DNA from: Salinimonas chungwhensis DSM 16280
GTDB lineage: Bacteria; Pseudomonadota; Gammaproteobacteria; Enterobacterales; Alteromonadaceae
Direction of reading: 5' to 3'
Length of the DNA stretch: 64,000 bases
Assembly: GCF_000378185.1 (NCBI RefSeq)
Contig: NZ_KB899379.1
Location: 1-64,000, forward strand
The notes under the pieces are model-generated. The model did not search any database and had not been told where the DNA came from. It was given only the letters and a program-made list of their open reading frames with translations. The first letter of the stretch is position 1, and every line of letters begins with the position of its first letter. The translations under genes and the position numbers were made by a program. Positions 44,866 through 55,221 of this stretch are shown here, in pieces.

Positions 44866-45312
44866 TCAGGGTTTCACTACACCAAGCAATACAGGTTTAA
44901 ATTTAGTCTGGTCGACCCGTTTCAGACGACGCGAAATAGCCACAAAGCCAACAAACGTGACTAAGCCGCTACCAAATATAGTAATTAGCTCACCTATACC
45001 CTGCATGTTCGCAGTGAGCGCATGTAGCACAGCGGCAGAAACCAGCAGTACCACAAGAGGCACCATATAAAGCCACATCGAAGCACCAAGCAGGCCGGCT
45101 TCAGGAATACCCACTTTAACTTTATCCCCTACTTTCACTGGCATCGGGCTATGAACAGTTATCTGCTGCAGGCGCGGCGCCAGCGCGCGGGAAATCACCC
45201 CGGAGCCGCAATCCGACTGTGCCTGACAGGTAGAGCATGTTGATTTTATCGCCGCTTCCAGGGTAATTTTATCACCCTCGGCGCCAACGACCGTGGCTGT
45301 TTCTGTAATCAT
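44866..45312 (-). CDS. rseC: Sigma-E positive regulator / SoxR-reducing protein RseC
   Basis: This 148-residue inner-membrane protein has two transmembrane helices (about 76-95 and 104-122) and an N-terminal cytoplasmic domain with a cysteine cluster T-C-S-T-C-x5-D-C-G-S-G. The family has been linked to SoxR reduction and to sigma-E control. The ATG overlaps the rseB stop as TAATG. The 186-bp gap after it, before lepA, contains no gene I can support, only a TTATTCG/CGAATAA hairpin near 44782-44803. Confidence 0.93.
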   Translation of the reverse strand: MITETATVVGAEGDKITLEAAIKSTCSTCQAQSDCGSGVISRALAPRLQQITVHSPMPVKVGDKVKVGIPEAGLLGASMWLYMVPLVVLLVSAAVLHALTANMQGIGELITIFGSGLVTFVGFVAISRRLKRVDQTKFKPVLLGVVKP

Positions 45313-46403
45313 TACTCTGGCTTTTTGATTTGTAGTGACTGGGCGATTGCCGTAGCAGTTTGCAAAGGGATCTCGCCAACTATTGTGACCTGCACATTAC
45401 CATTTCGCATACTTAAAAAGGTGTTCAATTCGTGACGCAGAGCAAGGTCGCCACCCAATCCCTGCTTGGCATTTTGTACATATACTGACACATCCACCAG
45501 CCCATCACTGAACATCTTATATTCTACCGCCTGCCCGGTACCGGGTAAACGTCGCACATCCTGCTGCACTTTCTGCATTCCCTCAGGCAGATAGGCCGGT
45601 ACCCAGTTGTGAGAAGGTGTATCTCTGGTTCCGCTCGCCATTGGTCGCGGTAAACTTTCTTTATTAACCTTGGCAAAGTAGGGATGTGGCGTTTCAGAAA
45701 TAGCCAGTGAGGTTACCTGTATTTGCTCAAGAACGCTGCCCTGCAAATCCAGCGTGTTGAACTTCAGTAACATACCGGTTTTTTCGTCCAGCCACATCTG
45801 ATAACTAAAACGCGTGTTATCACGACTAATGATGCGAAGCTGCTGAGCCGGACGACCTGAAATACGCGCCCTGCCAACCGCGACAAATTTATAAGCGGCT
45901 TTGAGGCTATCGGGGTGATACAACAACGCCGAAGGTATAGGGCCGTGAATAGCCCCGGAGCTTACACTGTAAGGTTGGGCATCAGGCTCAAATACACTAA
46001 CAATGTCACCTACCCTTATTTGCTCCTGGCCCGGCCCGTTTTGCAAATTGAGTTGCTCCATTCTCGTGCCATCCTCCAGAACCGCATGCCGCCATAAATA
46101 CGGCGTGGTTTCCTGACCTAATCGGCTAAGCACAAAGGAGACCTGAAAGTTACGTTGCGACACTGTCTCGGCCAGCTTTTCCAGCCATTGACTCGCACTT
46201 TGCTCAGCGCCGTCCTTTTGATTAAGGCCGCCAGACTGCGTCGTCTCAGATTGAGTGCTAACATCGGTGTCAGCTGACTGCTGAGCGTTTACACTCGTTG
46301 CCAGAACAACACCTGCAATTAAGCTTGCTGCCTGACGAGGCTTAAAAATAAAGGGTAGCTGACAAAGCCAGTCAGCTACCCTTATATTGAAATGCTTTTT
46401 CAT
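45312..46403 (-). CDS. rseB: Sigma-E regulatory protein RseB
   Basis: RseB is a periplasmic protein that binds RseA and protects it from DegS; it releases on binding lipopolysaccharide intermediates. The 363-residue protein has a signal peptide ending near residue 40 (SVNA), a Ser/Thr/Gln-rich stretch, the MucB/RseB N-terminal lipoprotein-sensor-like domain and a C-terminal domain ending near 360. The segment LEQLNLQNGPGQEQIRVGD resembles E. coli RseB. It lies 9 bp downstream of rseA. Confidence 0.93.
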   Translation of the reverse strand: MKKHFNIRVADWLCQLPFIFKPRQAASLIAGVVLATSVNAQQSADTDVSTQSETTQSGGLNQKDGAEQSASQWLEKLAETVSQRNFQVSFVLSRLGQETTPYLWRHAVLEDGTRMEQLNLQNGPGQEQIRVGDIVSVFEPDAQPYSVSSGAIHGPIPSALLYHPDSLKAAYKFVAVGRARISGRPAQQLRIISRDNTRFSYQMWLDEKTGMLLKFNTLDLQGSVLEQIQVTSLAISETPHPYFAKVNKESLPRPMASGTRDTPSHNWVPAYLPEGMQKVQQDVRRLPGTGQAVEYKMFSDGLVDVSVYVQNAKQGLGGDLALRHELNTFLSMRNGNVQVTIVGEIPLQTATAIAQSLQIKKPE

Positions 46404-46412
46404 CGATACTTT

Positions 46413-46988
46413 TTACTGTTCGTCGCGTTTCGCCTGCTCATCGCCCTGCTTAGCCTGCTTTAACCGGATTTGCTGTTCATGGTCGGCAATCAACGCATTA
46501 ATTTTGCGTTTTTTCTCCATCATAGAGGCCATGTCAGACCTAGTCACAGGTCTTGATTGTTCAAGACTTACCGGAGCCAGGCCGCCAGGCGTGCCGATTA
46601 ATGGTGTCGCACTACCTGCCGGCGAACTCACCTGTTCAGGCTGGTTAAGCTGTTGCACACCCAGTATCACAGCAATAGCTACCGACGCTGCTACAGCCAA
46701 CTGACCGGACTGACGAGCAAATGGCGCTACACCACCTGAGAACACCTTGCGCCAACCGGAGCGTTTAGGCGCCATAATCGTCGGCTCATTCTCCAGTGCA
46801 GCAGCCACCTGACTGGTGATGTCAAGTTGCGGAGCCACCGTAGCTTCCTTTCGAAGCCCGCTTCTAATTACATGATAACGCTGCCATCGACCTTGAAGCT
46901 CCGCATCGTTTTTAATCGCATCGAGAACTTCACTGCTGTCCGTTTCGCCATCCATAAAGGCTGACATTTGTTCTTGCTGTTGCGTCAT
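46413..46988 (-). CDS. rseA: Anti-sigma-E factor RseA
   Basis: RseA is an inner-membrane anti-sigma factor that sequesters RpoE until cut by DegS and RseP. The N-terminal cytoplasmic domain (about 1-90) has the family opening Q-E-x-M-S-A-F-M-D-G-E. A single transmembrane helix (about 96-112) and a periplasmic region follow. The 191-residue length is similar to E. coli (216). It lies 76 bp after rpoE. Confidence 0.93.
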   Translation of the reverse strand: MTQQQEQMSAFMDGETDSSEVLDAIKNDAELQGRWQRYHVIRSGLRKEATVAPQLDITSQVAAALENEPTIMAPKRSGWRKVFSGGVAPFARQSGQLAVAASVAIAVILGVQQLNQPEQVSSPAGSATPLIGTPGGLAPVSLEQSRPVTRSDMASMMEKKRKINALIADHEQQIRLKQAKQGDEQAKRDEQ

Positions 46989-47064
46989 ATTTTAAAATCC
47001 TGATCAAATGATGATCGAGTAACACTCTACCACAGCTTGTTAGTCTGACTTATTTTACGAAAGT

Positions 47065-47643
47065 TCAATTTTCTAACAAGGGTTTGATTACTTTATCTAT
47101 CGCTTCACGGGCACGAAATATTCTGGATCGTACCGTGCCTACCGGGCACTCCATCACATTGGCTATTTCTTCGTAGCTCATTCCCTCAATTTCGCGCAGG
47201 GTAATGGCCATTCGTAAATCATCTGGAAGTTTTTCCACTGCTTTGAACAAGGTACTTTCAATCTCGCCGGATAGCAGGCTCCCTTCAGGGGTAGACTGCT
47301 CTTTTAACGCATCACTACCTTCATAATAATCAGCTTCCTCGGCATCTACATCACTGGCTGGAGGCTTTCTGCCCTGGGCGACCAAATAGTTTTTGGCGCT
47401 ATTTACCGCGATACGATAAAGCCAGGTGTAAAATGCACTATCCCCCCGAAAATTAGGTAAGGCACGGTAAGCTTTTATAAACGCATCCTGCGTTACATCC
47501 GCAACATCACCGGAATTCTTTACGTATCGGGAAACAAGATGCATCACCTTATGCTGATAACGGGTGACCAATAGATTAAAAGCGTTCTTATCGCCGCTCT
47601 GTACTCTCTCCACAATTTGTTGATCGGTTATCTGCTCGCTCAT
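47065..47643 (-). CDS. rpoE: RNA polymerase sigma factor RpoE (envelope stress)
   Basis: This sigma-E factor drives outer-membrane stress genes. From the Met at 47643 it is 192 residues long and begins M-S-E-Q-I-T-D-Q like E. coli RpoE (191). Region 2 (YQHKVMHLVSRYV, TWLYRIAVN) and region 4 (MSYEEIANVMECPVGTVRSRI) are intact. A Met three codons earlier (47652) is only 2 nt from AAGGAG, so it is less likely. First gene of rpoE-rseA-rseB-rseC, with an autoregulatory promoter at 47695-47722. Confidence 0.97.
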   Translation of the reverse strand: MSEQITDQQIVERVQSGDKNAFNLLVTRYQHKVMHLVSRYVKNSGDVADVTQDAFIKAYRALPNFRGDSAFYTWLYRIAVNSAKNYLVAQGRKPPASDVDAEEADYYEGSDALKEQSTPEGSLLSGEIESTLFKAVEKLPDDLRMAITLREIEGMSYEEIANVMECPVGTVRSRIFRAREAIDKVIKPLLEN

Positions 47644-47694
47644 CCGAGCCATTTCTCCTTAACTTCAACCACATCATAGCTCACACAAGCATAC

Positions 47695-47722
47695 TGTAGA
47701 CTGCGGCTGTATCTAAAAGTTC
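47695..47722 (-). promoter_or_regulatory. Predicted sigma-E autoregulatory promoter of rpoE
   Basis: On the minus strand, GAACTT (47717-47722), a 16-nt spacer and TCTACA (47695-47700) match the RpoE consensus GAACTT-N16-TCTGA with a perfect -35. It lies about 50 nt upstream of the ATG. Self-activation is the known pattern for rpoE operons. Confidence 0.75.
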
Positions 47723-47841
47723 GGGCTATTTGTCCAATTTTTTTCACTACTGGCCATTTCTGTGGCGATTCAGGCATTGTGTTTTACCTCTCATCCTTTA
47801 GACTTGCCAAACCTTAGCATTTTTAATACCCGCTAAAATAC

Positions 47842-49506
47842 ATGAAATCAGTGACATCTTCACTACCTTCCACAGATTCTCAGGCAATTGAGCATCAGTG
47901 TGATGTACTTATTATTGGCAGTGGTGCCGCCGGGCTGAGTCTGGCACTCAGGCTCGCTGACCATTGTAATGTAATCGTTTTGAGCAAAAGCGACCGCAAC
48001 GAAGGCTCAACGCGTTATGCACAGGGTGGTATCGCAGCGGTGTTTGACGAACGGGACTCTGTAGAGGCCCATGTAGCTGATACCCTGAATGCCGGCGCTG
48101 GCTTGTGTGATGAAGCAGCGGTGCGCTTTACCACGGAACGTGCTAAAGAAGCATTAACCTGGCTGATTGGCTATGGGGTGCCGTTTGATAAAGAGCAAAA
48201 TGATAAAGGCGAAGAACGCTTTCACCTGACCCGTGAAGGCGGACACAGTCACAGACGGATACTTCATGCAGCGGATGCCACGGGTGAGGCGCTGCAAATT
48301 ACGTTAAACGAAGCGGTGTCGCGTCATCCCAACATTCATTTTTTCGAGCGTTACAATGCCATCGATTTGGTCAAGTCATCGCACCATGATAACAGGTGTA
48401 CAGGCTGCTATGTCTGGAGCCGGGAAAGAGAGCATGTCGAAGTTATCCGTGCTGGCTTTGTAGCGTTGGCCACTGGCGGTGGCAGTAAGGTGTACCAATA
48501 TACGTCTAATCCTGATGTATCCAGTGGTGATGGTATTGCCATGGCCTGGCGAGCTGGATGTCGCATTGCTAATATGGAATTTAATCAGTTTCATCCAACC
48601 TGTTTATACCACCCTCAGGCCAGAAACTTTCTGATCAGCGAAGCGCTGAGAGGAGAAGGTGCACAACTATGTCATGCCGATGGCACGCGATTTATGCACA
48701 ACTTCGACACACGTGGCGACCTGGCGCCCAGAGATATTGTGGCCAGAGCGATCGATTATGAAATGAAGCGTCTTGGTGAAGATTGCATGTATCTTGATAT
48801 CAGCCATAAGCCTGCGGACTTTATAGAGAAGCACTTTCCCAACATTTATCGACGTTGTCTTGCTCTGGGTATAGATATCACCCGCGAACCAATTCCTGTG
48901 GTACCTGCCGCCCACTATAGCTGTGGCGGCGTGATGACGGACTTTAACGCAAAAACGGACCTTGACAATGTTTATGCAATTGGTGAGGTCGCCTACACGG
49001 GTCTGCACGGCGCTAACCGTATGGCCTCAAATTCATTGCTCGAGTGTGTGGTATATGCAACCTCGGCTGCAGAACATATTCTGGAACGCCTTAACGACAA
49101 CCCAGGTTATGAGCCCATTGCTCCTTGGGATGAAAGCCAGGTAAGCAATTCAGATGAAGAAGTTATTATCCAACACAACTGGCATGAGTTACGATTATTT
49201 ATGTGGGATTACGTGGGCATCGTGCGCACTGATAAGCGGCTGGAACGGGCCTTGCGTCGGATTACCCTACTGGAGCAGGAGATTCAGGAATATTACGCGC
49301 ACTTCAGAGTGTCTAATAATCTGCTTGAACTGCGTAACCTGGTCACCGTCGCAGAACTGATTGTCCGCTGTGCGATGCGACGAAAAGAAAGTCGCGGATT
49401 ACACTTTAATATAGACCACCCGCAACTTAGCAACAACCCGACCCCGACGATACTGGTACCGTCTAAAAGCCAGACCCAGCACGCCCCCGGAGACATGGGG
49501 CTTTAG
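47842..49506 (+). CDS. nadB: L-aspartate oxidase
   Basis: NadB oxidises L-aspartate to iminoaspartate, the first step of de novo NAD synthesis. The 554-residue flavoprotein has the N-terminal FAD motif [26 protein letters not shown], the active-site [13 protein letters not shown] segment, and HYSCGG in the C-terminal half; it ends with a helical domain. E. coli NadB is 540 residues. It is divergent from rpoE, as in E. coli, and overlaps the next convergent gene by 4 bp. The last ~20 residues are Pro/Ser/Gln-rich. Confidence 0.96.
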   Translation: MKSVTSSLPSTDSQAIEHQCDVLIIGSGAAGLSLALRLADHCNVIVLSKSDRNEGSTRYAQGGIAAVFDERDSVEAHVADTLNAGAGLCDEAAVRFTTERAKEALTWLIGYGVPFDKEQNDKGEERFHLTREGGHSHRRILHAADATGEALQITLNEAVSRHPNIHFFERYNAIDLVKSSHHDNRCTGCYVWSREREHVEVIRAGFVALATGGGSKVYQYTSNPDVSSGDGIAMAWRAGCRIANMEFNQFHPTCLYHPQARNFLISEALRGEGAQLCHADGTRFMHNFDTRGDLAPRDIVARAIDYEMKRLGEDCMYLDISHKPADFIEKHFPNIYRRCLALGIDITREPIPVVPAAHYSCGGVMTDFNAKTDLDNVYAIGEVAYTGLHGANRMASNSLLECVVYATSAAEHILERLNDNPGYEPIAPWDESQVSNSDEEVIIQHNWHELRLFMWDYVGIVRTDKRLERALRRITLLEQEIQEYYAHFRVSNNLLELRNLVTVAELIVRCAMRRKESRGLHFNIDHPQLSNNPTPTILVPSKSQTQHAPGDMGL

Positions 49507-50366
49507 GATATCACGGCCTGAATACGCCCGGTCAAATGGGGCGTATTGTTCTTACCGACAACATAAATCTTTTTGCCATCCTCGTCGACATCTGTCAGAC
49601 AGCGTAAGCTGGCTGGCAGTGTCACCGGTTGAATGAAGGTCGCATCAACAGTATAGGAAGCCGGTTCATCCATGATTTGAGTACTCACACTCACCGACTT
49701 TGCCAGTGTCCACATACCATGGGCAATGGCCCGCTTGAATCCGAAGAATGCTGCAGTAATCCGGCTTAAGTGAATGGGGTTATAATCCCCGGCAACCCTG
49801 GCATACCTGCGTCCTTGTTCACCCCGCGCAGAAAACCGGGCTTGTTCTTCGGCAGTATCCGGTAAGCTAAATGGCTGGAACGGCCGTTGCTTTTTGCGCG
49901 GCTCAACATGCGGCGCTTTGACTTTAACCAGATAAGTGGCCTGCGCAAGGTACACCTGCTGCTTGTTCTGTAGTCCTCTTACTGTGATATCAAATAACCA
50001 GCCCCGGGCGTGGGCCCGAATTGTTCCATAGCGAGCGTAGAGTGTTATCGGACTTTCTATATCCAGCATTGTCGACTGCACAATATGATTCGTTTTATGA
50101 ATCAGCCCCATTAGGGGGAATGGGCTGTTGGGTGTAGTCAGACACTTTATCTGTAAGCCGGTGCTTAGCGTTTGTAGGTAGCAGGGGTGTAAATTACGCT
50201 GAATAGCCCAGCCTACCTGATCACAGTATTGCTGATAATGATTTTTGTTGATCTGAAGCTCTTGTGAATATTCACAGCTGGGTAACGCAGGTGGTTTGAA
50301 CTGGGTGAGCTGAGCGCGGTCGGCTCGCTGAAAAAGGGCAGAAGAAAATAGTCTAAACAAACTCAT
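49503..50366 (-). CDS. MaoC-like hot-dog-fold dehydratase
   Basis: This 287-residue cytoplasmic protein has a C-terminal MaoC/hydratase-2 domain. The signature [12 protein letters not shown] with catalytic Asp/His, then A-x-x-G-F-x-x-x-I-A-H-G-M-W, is complete. The N-terminal half is probably a second, degenerate hot-dog fold. Predicted activity is hydration of an enoyl-thioester; the true substrate is unknown. It ends at nadB with a shared TTAG and lies downstream of sdhE-ygfX. Confidence 0.85.
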   Translation of the reverse strand: MSLFRLFSSALFQRADRAQLTQFKPPALPSCEYSQELQINKNHYQQYCDQVGWAIQRNLHPCYLQTLSTGLQIKCLTTPNSPFPLMGLIHKTNHIVQSTMLDIESPITLYARYGTIRAHARGWLFDITVRGLQNKQQVYLAQATYLVKVKAPHVEPRKKQRPFQPFSLPDTAEEQARFSARGEQGRRYARVAGDYNPIHLSRITAAFFGFKRAIAHGMWTLAKSVSVSTQIMDEPASYTVDATFIQPVTLPASLRCLTDVDEDGKKIYVVGKNNTPHLTGRIQAVIS

Positions 50367-50389
50367 AGCAAATATCCGTGCAGGCTGCC

Positions 50390-50845
50390 TTATCTTTGAA
50401 CCATGCTGATGGCGCGAACCACCCGTCGATAGTCAGAATCAGGAAGTTCGCCTTTAAGAATCCATTGACGATGACGCTGTCCGGCGCCGTCGGTGAGAAC
50501 CAGAAATAGCCCCAGTGGCATAACTCTGGATTGCGTTGTAAGTTGCCAGGGCGCGTCCAGGGTCAAGTTTTCTGGCATCAATGATTGATACCATGTTCCC
50601 TGATTGTCGAACAATATATGAATACACCCTGGTGGCCGAATTGTCGTGCTTTGAAACGCCCGGACAAATATAACCAGCATCACCAGAATCGTTATTGCGA
50701 TAAAAGCGTGTGGCGTACCCTCCGGCAAATAAGACCAGAGCTGATCGCTTAAACCGCCAATGGCAATTAGCATTGCAATGCCCGGCAACAGCATCTGCAT
50801 ACTACGCCATCTGGTGTACCGAATGGTACTTCTATACTTTGACAC
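50390..50845 (-). CDS. ygfX: YgfX/CptA-like membrane protein
   Basis: This small protein has two transmembrane helices near the N-terminus, followed by a cytoplasmic beta-rich domain, matching the YgfX (CptA) family encoded downstream of sdhE. E. coli YgfX has been described as a toxin affecting MreB/FtsZ with SdhE (CptB) as partner, but that interpretation is debated. The open frame extends to 50935 through the sdhE gene. I place the start at GTG 50845, inside the end of sdhE (14-bp overlap), which gives about 16 residues before the first helix as in E. coli. The start is tentative. Confidence 0.7.
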   Translation of the reverse strand: MSKYRSTIRYTRWRSMQMLLPGIAMLIAIGGLSDQLWSYLPEGTPHAFIAITILVMLVIFVRAFQSTTIRPPGCIHILFDNQGTWYQSLMPENLTLDAPWQLTTQSRVMPLGLFLVLTDGAGQRHRQWILKGELPDSDYRRVVRAISMVQR

Positions 50846-51083
50846 GACCCAGAATATGCTTAACCATCGCGGCCTGCTCAGGGTCAGGACAAGATTGATG
50901 GCCCATAAACCAGGCGAACAAATCGGGGTCATCACAGGTCAACAGTTTTTCAAAGGTTTCCTTATCCTCTTCGCTTAATTCGTGGAACCCTGTCTCCACG
51001 AACGGCAAAAATAAAACATCCAGCTCCAGCATACCACGGCGGCAAGCCCATTTTAGACGCGCATATCTTTTTGGTGAAAACAT
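50832..51083 (-). CDS. sdhE: FAD assembly factor SdhE
   Basis: This 83-residue protein promotes covalent attachment of FAD to succinate dehydrogenase (SdhA). The family motif R-R-G-M-L-E-L-D (about 16-23), which carries the conserved RGxxE, is present. The segment D-P-D-L-F-A-W-F-M-G is also typical. It overlaps ygfX downstream and is divergent from ygfZ, the same neighbourhood as in E. coli. Confidence 0.94.
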   Translation of the reverse strand: MFSPKRYARLKWACRRGMLELDVLFLPFVETGFHELSEEDKETFEKLLTCDDPDLFAWFMGHQSCPDPEQAAMVKHILGRVKV

Positions 51084-51240
51084 AAACTATAAACATCTGT
51101 GTTATGAGTAAGCCGCATCATAGCATGTGAAATTGGCTGGAATCACTGACCTTTTTGCTGATTTTATAAGATTTACCCTTGGGAAATAATTATGCGACCC
51201 AACGTTACTTCTCATCTGATTTTATGAATACAGGGTAGCT

Positions 51241-52236
51241 ATGACACGACCAGCTTCCATAAATGCGCTTGAAGCAGACTTTTTTGTAGAACTGGCTAAT
51301 ACGGGTCTGGTGTCACTCACCGGGCAGGAAAGTGCAACCTTTTTGCAGGGTCAGCTTACGATTGATATGACAACCCTGCCCGAATCCCGGGCCCGGCGCG
51401 CTGCCCATTGTGACTTCAAAGGCAAGACCTGGTCTCTTCCCCTGGTTTTTCGCCATGCTGACGGGGTAGCGCTGTCATTAAACCGGTCATCTCTGGCGAT
51501 GACGCTGGCCCAGCTGAATAAATACGGCGTGTTTTCCAAAACAGATATTATTGATGCTAGTGAGACATTCTGTCAGTTCTTTGTGGCTGGCGAAAAAGTA
51601 AGCTCGTGGATTAACACTAAGTTTGCCGGGTTACCCGATGCACCATTAGGCTGTATCAGCAATCCGCTGGGAAGTGTCATCAGATCAGACGTTGCTGAGA
51701 ATACTTTTCAGCTTGTATTAAACGAAGAGGCGACCGCCCACTTGCGTGAATGGCTTAACAGAGAATCGGTAGTTTCTTATGATGAAGCGGTTTATGAAGC
51801 GCTTTGCATCAAAGCTGGCATTCCGGATGTCAGAAACGATCATATTAATGAATTTGTGCCCCAGATGATGAATGTTCAGGCGCTTGATGCTATTGATTTT
51901 GGCAAAGGCTGTTATATGGGTCAGGAAGTGGTGGCCCGAACCAAGTATCTGGGCAAAAACAAACGTGCAGCGTTTATCTTCCGGGTACCAGAAGCATTAC
52001 AACTAAGCGATGACGCTTTGTTGGAAAAAGAACTTGCCGGTAATTGGCGCCGCGGTGGTGCCATAATTCGTTCAGCAACGCTGAGTGAAGAAACCTGGCT
52101 GATGGCAGTGTTAAATAATGACACCAGCGAGGAAGATGTATTCAGGGTAAAGGGCAAAGCCCTGCCCACATTTTCCTGCGAGCCACTCCCCTACTCGATT
52201 GAGCAGGAAACTAATAACGTGCGTGGCCGCTCTTAA
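51241..52236 (+). CDS. ygfZ: Folate-binding tRNA-modifying protein YgfZ
   Basis: This 331-residue protein belongs to the GcvT-like family and is implicated in Fe-S protein maintenance and tRNA thiomodification through folate. The diagnostic K-G-C-Y-M-G-Q-E-V-V-A-R motif (around residue 222) is intact. The length matches E. coli YgfZ (326). It is divergent from sdhE and 60 bp upstream of the slyD-like gene. Confidence 0.95.
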   Translation: MTRPASINALEADFFVELANTGLVSLTGQESATFLQGQLTIDMTTLPESRARRAAHCDFKGKTWSLPLVFRHADGVALSLNRSSLAMTLAQLNKYGVFSKTDIIDASETFCQFFVAGEKVSSWINTKFAGLPDAPLGCISNPLGSVIRSDVAENTFQLVLNEEATAHLREWLNRESVVSYDEAVYEALCIKAGIPDVRNDHINEFVPQMMNVQALDAIDFGKGCYMGQEVVARTKYLGKNKRAAFIFRVPEALQLSDDALLEKELAGNWRRGGAIIRSATLSEETWLMAVLNNDTSEEDVFRVKGKALPTFSCEPLPYSIEQETNNVRGRS

Positions 52237-52296
52237 TCGGGTGACGCGCAAAATTCACGGTAGCAAGGCTGCCAAAAAATACGATTAGGTATATTT

Positions 52297-52779
52297 ATGA
52301 CAATTACACCCGATAGCGTGGTATCTATCCATTACACAGTCTCAGCAGAAGACGGCACTCAACTTGATTCTTCTGAAGGCAAAGAGCCGCTAACGGTGAT
52401 GCTGGGCCAGCGTTTTTTGATTGAGGGGCTTGAAGAAGCGCTACAAAATAAAGAGCAGGGCGAAAAATTTGATGTCGCCATCGATCCGGATAAAGCATAT
52501 GGTCAGCGTATGGACGAGTTAGTTCAACAGGTACCAAAAGATATGTTTGAAGGCATGGATGTTGAAGTTGGTATGTCATTTCGGGCGACTACAGAACAAG
52601 GCGAGCAATCCGTCATGATTATTGATGTTGCTGATGACCATGTTGTAGTGGATGGAAATCATCCACTGGCAGGTGTCCCCCTTAAGTTTGATGTAGAAGT
52701 TGTTGAAGTGCGCGACCCCACACCTGAAGAAGTTGAACACGGTCATGCTCATGGTCCGGGCAGTGGCAACGACCACTAA
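52297..52779 (+). CDS. slyD: FKBP-type peptidyl-prolyl isomerase, SlyD-like
   Basis: This 160-residue cytoplasmic prolyl isomerase/chaperone has an N-terminal FKBP domain, an insert-in-flap domain (about 70-125), the segment GNHPLAGVPLKFDVEV that closes the FKBP fold, and a short His-rich C-terminus (H-G-H-A-H-G) that may bind Ni/Zn. The tail is much shorter than that of E. coli SlyD. The family contains both SlyD and FkpB, so the symbol is by similarity. A terminator follows. Confidence 0.88.
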   Translation: MTITPDSVVSIHYTVSAEDGTQLDSSEGKEPLTVMLGQRFLIEGLEEALQNKEQGEKFDVAIDPDKAYGQRMDELVQQVPKDMFEGMDVEVGMSFRATTEQGEQSVMIIDVADDHVVVDGNHPLAGVPLKFDVEVVEVRDPTPEEVEHGHAHGPGSGNDH

Positions 52780-52804
52780 TCATTTACGGTTAATTAGGAC
52801 GTAT

Positions 52805-52830
52805 AAAAAAAGGGCTTACGCCCTTTTTTT
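52805..52830. terminator. Bidirectional terminator between slyD and glnB
   Basis: The stem AAAAAAAGGGC / GCCCTTTTTTT with a 4-nt loop has T runs on both strands and separates slyD from the convergent glnB. Confidence 0.9.
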
Positions 52831-52839
52831 GTGTTCAGT

Positions 52840-54020
<1,181 letters not shown>

Positions 54021-54220
54021 CTTTATTTCACTTTTACCGTCTGGACCGATACATTTAAGTGTACGCTATCCACAAAACGCTGTCAGTATATCTTGCCACG
54101 CTGGTTACACGTTTTTGCGCACTGCCCTGTAAATATCCATACAGGTCAACAAAATCCTATACCCATTATGTGGTTAAAAAGCAGTAACCTTTGCACTGAA
54201 CCAATCAACCAGACGTTATT

Positions 54221-54766
54221 ATGAGAAAACAGTGTGGCCTGTCTCTGATTGAGATGATGATTACTGTGGCCATTGCCGCCATCCTGGTCACTATCGGAGC
54301 GCCGGGTATCGGCAATATACTGCAAAAAAATAACGTGGTAGCCGATCTTAATAATCTCAGCACAATTGCCCGGGTTGCGCGATTTACTGCCATTGATGAA
54401 GAAATTCCGGTGACCGTCTGTCCAACCCATGATTACACAGACTGTTCTACAGACTGGAGGCAGGCTAAAATGGTCTTTATTGACACCAATACCAACGGTA
54501 GCAGAGACACCAGTGAAGTTTTGATAACCTCTTCTGATGCACTGGCGCAGGGCAATACAATTGCTGGTATCCAGGATGCGCTGATATTCAACCCGGATGG
54601 TTCGATAAATCAACAGGCAACAGTGACTATTTGCCCTGCGTCCGGCAACCAGAAACTAGCCTCAGCGCTGATAATCTCTTTGTACGGTCGAGTAGCGGCA
54701 GCGACCGACGCCAATAACGACGGTATTCGTGAAGACGCTGACGGTAACAACATAAGTTGCACCTAA
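54221..54766 (+). CDS. FimT/GspH-like prepilin
   Basis: This 181-residue type IV prepilin-like protein has a leader MRKQCG cleaved before LSLIE (Glu at +5) and a hydrophobic helix. The C-terminal part has a Ca-like DTNTNGSRDTSE segment and Cys residues that may pair. GspH/FimT proteins are minor subunits at the tip of type IV pili or T2SS pseudopili. Upstream spacing to nadE is about 200 bp. Its stop overlaps that of the convergent pilin gene by 4 bp (CTAA). Confidence 0.82.
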   Translation: MRKQCGLSLIEMMITVAIAAILVTIGAPGIGNILQKNNVVADLNNLSTIARVARFTAIDEEIPVTVCPTHDYTDCSTDWRQAKMVFIDTNTNGSRDTSEVLITSSDALAQGNTIAGIQDALIFNPDGSINQQATVTICPASGNQKLASALIISLYGRVAAATDANNDGIREDADGNNISCT

Positions 54767-55128
54767 CGCCAGCATTGCTCTGGCGTTTTATAAAAATGAT
54801 GATCAATCGCCATTGTCTGACAATCGTTGTTACCTTCTTCTCGGGTAGCAATAAGCTTAAAGCTGTCCGCTGAGACATTTTCTGTTTCAATATGATACGT
54901 GTAACCATTCTCCACTACCTGAAAAGACGGTATCTCTGGATAATGATTATGCTTTAAACGATAAGCTTCCTGCTCGTTTTGAAGCTCCAGCAGCTTTGCC
55001 TGAATCGTCCTTAACTCACCTTCATTCAAAAAATACTTGTAACTGGGAACTGCCAGCGCCGTGATAATACCAATGATGGCCAGCACTAGAAGTACCTCAG
55101 TAAAAGTCAGACCGCGTTGCTTGCCCAT
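54763..55128 (-). CDS. Minor type IV pilin, PilE-like
   Basis: This 121-residue prepilin has the leader MGKQRG followed by LTFTEVLLVLAIIG, with Glu at +5. The globular part is short and ends in Cys-Trp-Arg, reminiscent of the C-W-R-C end of the PilE product at 57710. It is the only minus-strand gene inserted among the plus-strand prepilin genes. Function beyond pilin-like is unknown. Confidence 0.8.
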   Translation of the reverse strand: MGKQRGLTFTEVLLVLAIIGIITALAVPSYKYFLNEGELRTIQAKLLELQNEQEAYRLKHNHYPEIPSFQVVENGYTYHIETENVSADSFKLIATREEGNNDCQTMAIDHHFYKTPEQCWR

Positions 55129-55221
55129 GATGTAATTCCTGTCTTAGGTACAGCTTACCCGTCAACTGTTGTTTTTTTACACTAAGGGCTTACGATACCA
55201 GACTCACAGGACGGGTAAGCT

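Noticed and set aside
44740..44964. 74-codon plus-strand frame overlapping rseC
   Set aside because: It overlaps the 3' end of rseC, has no ribosome-binding site and resembles nothing known.
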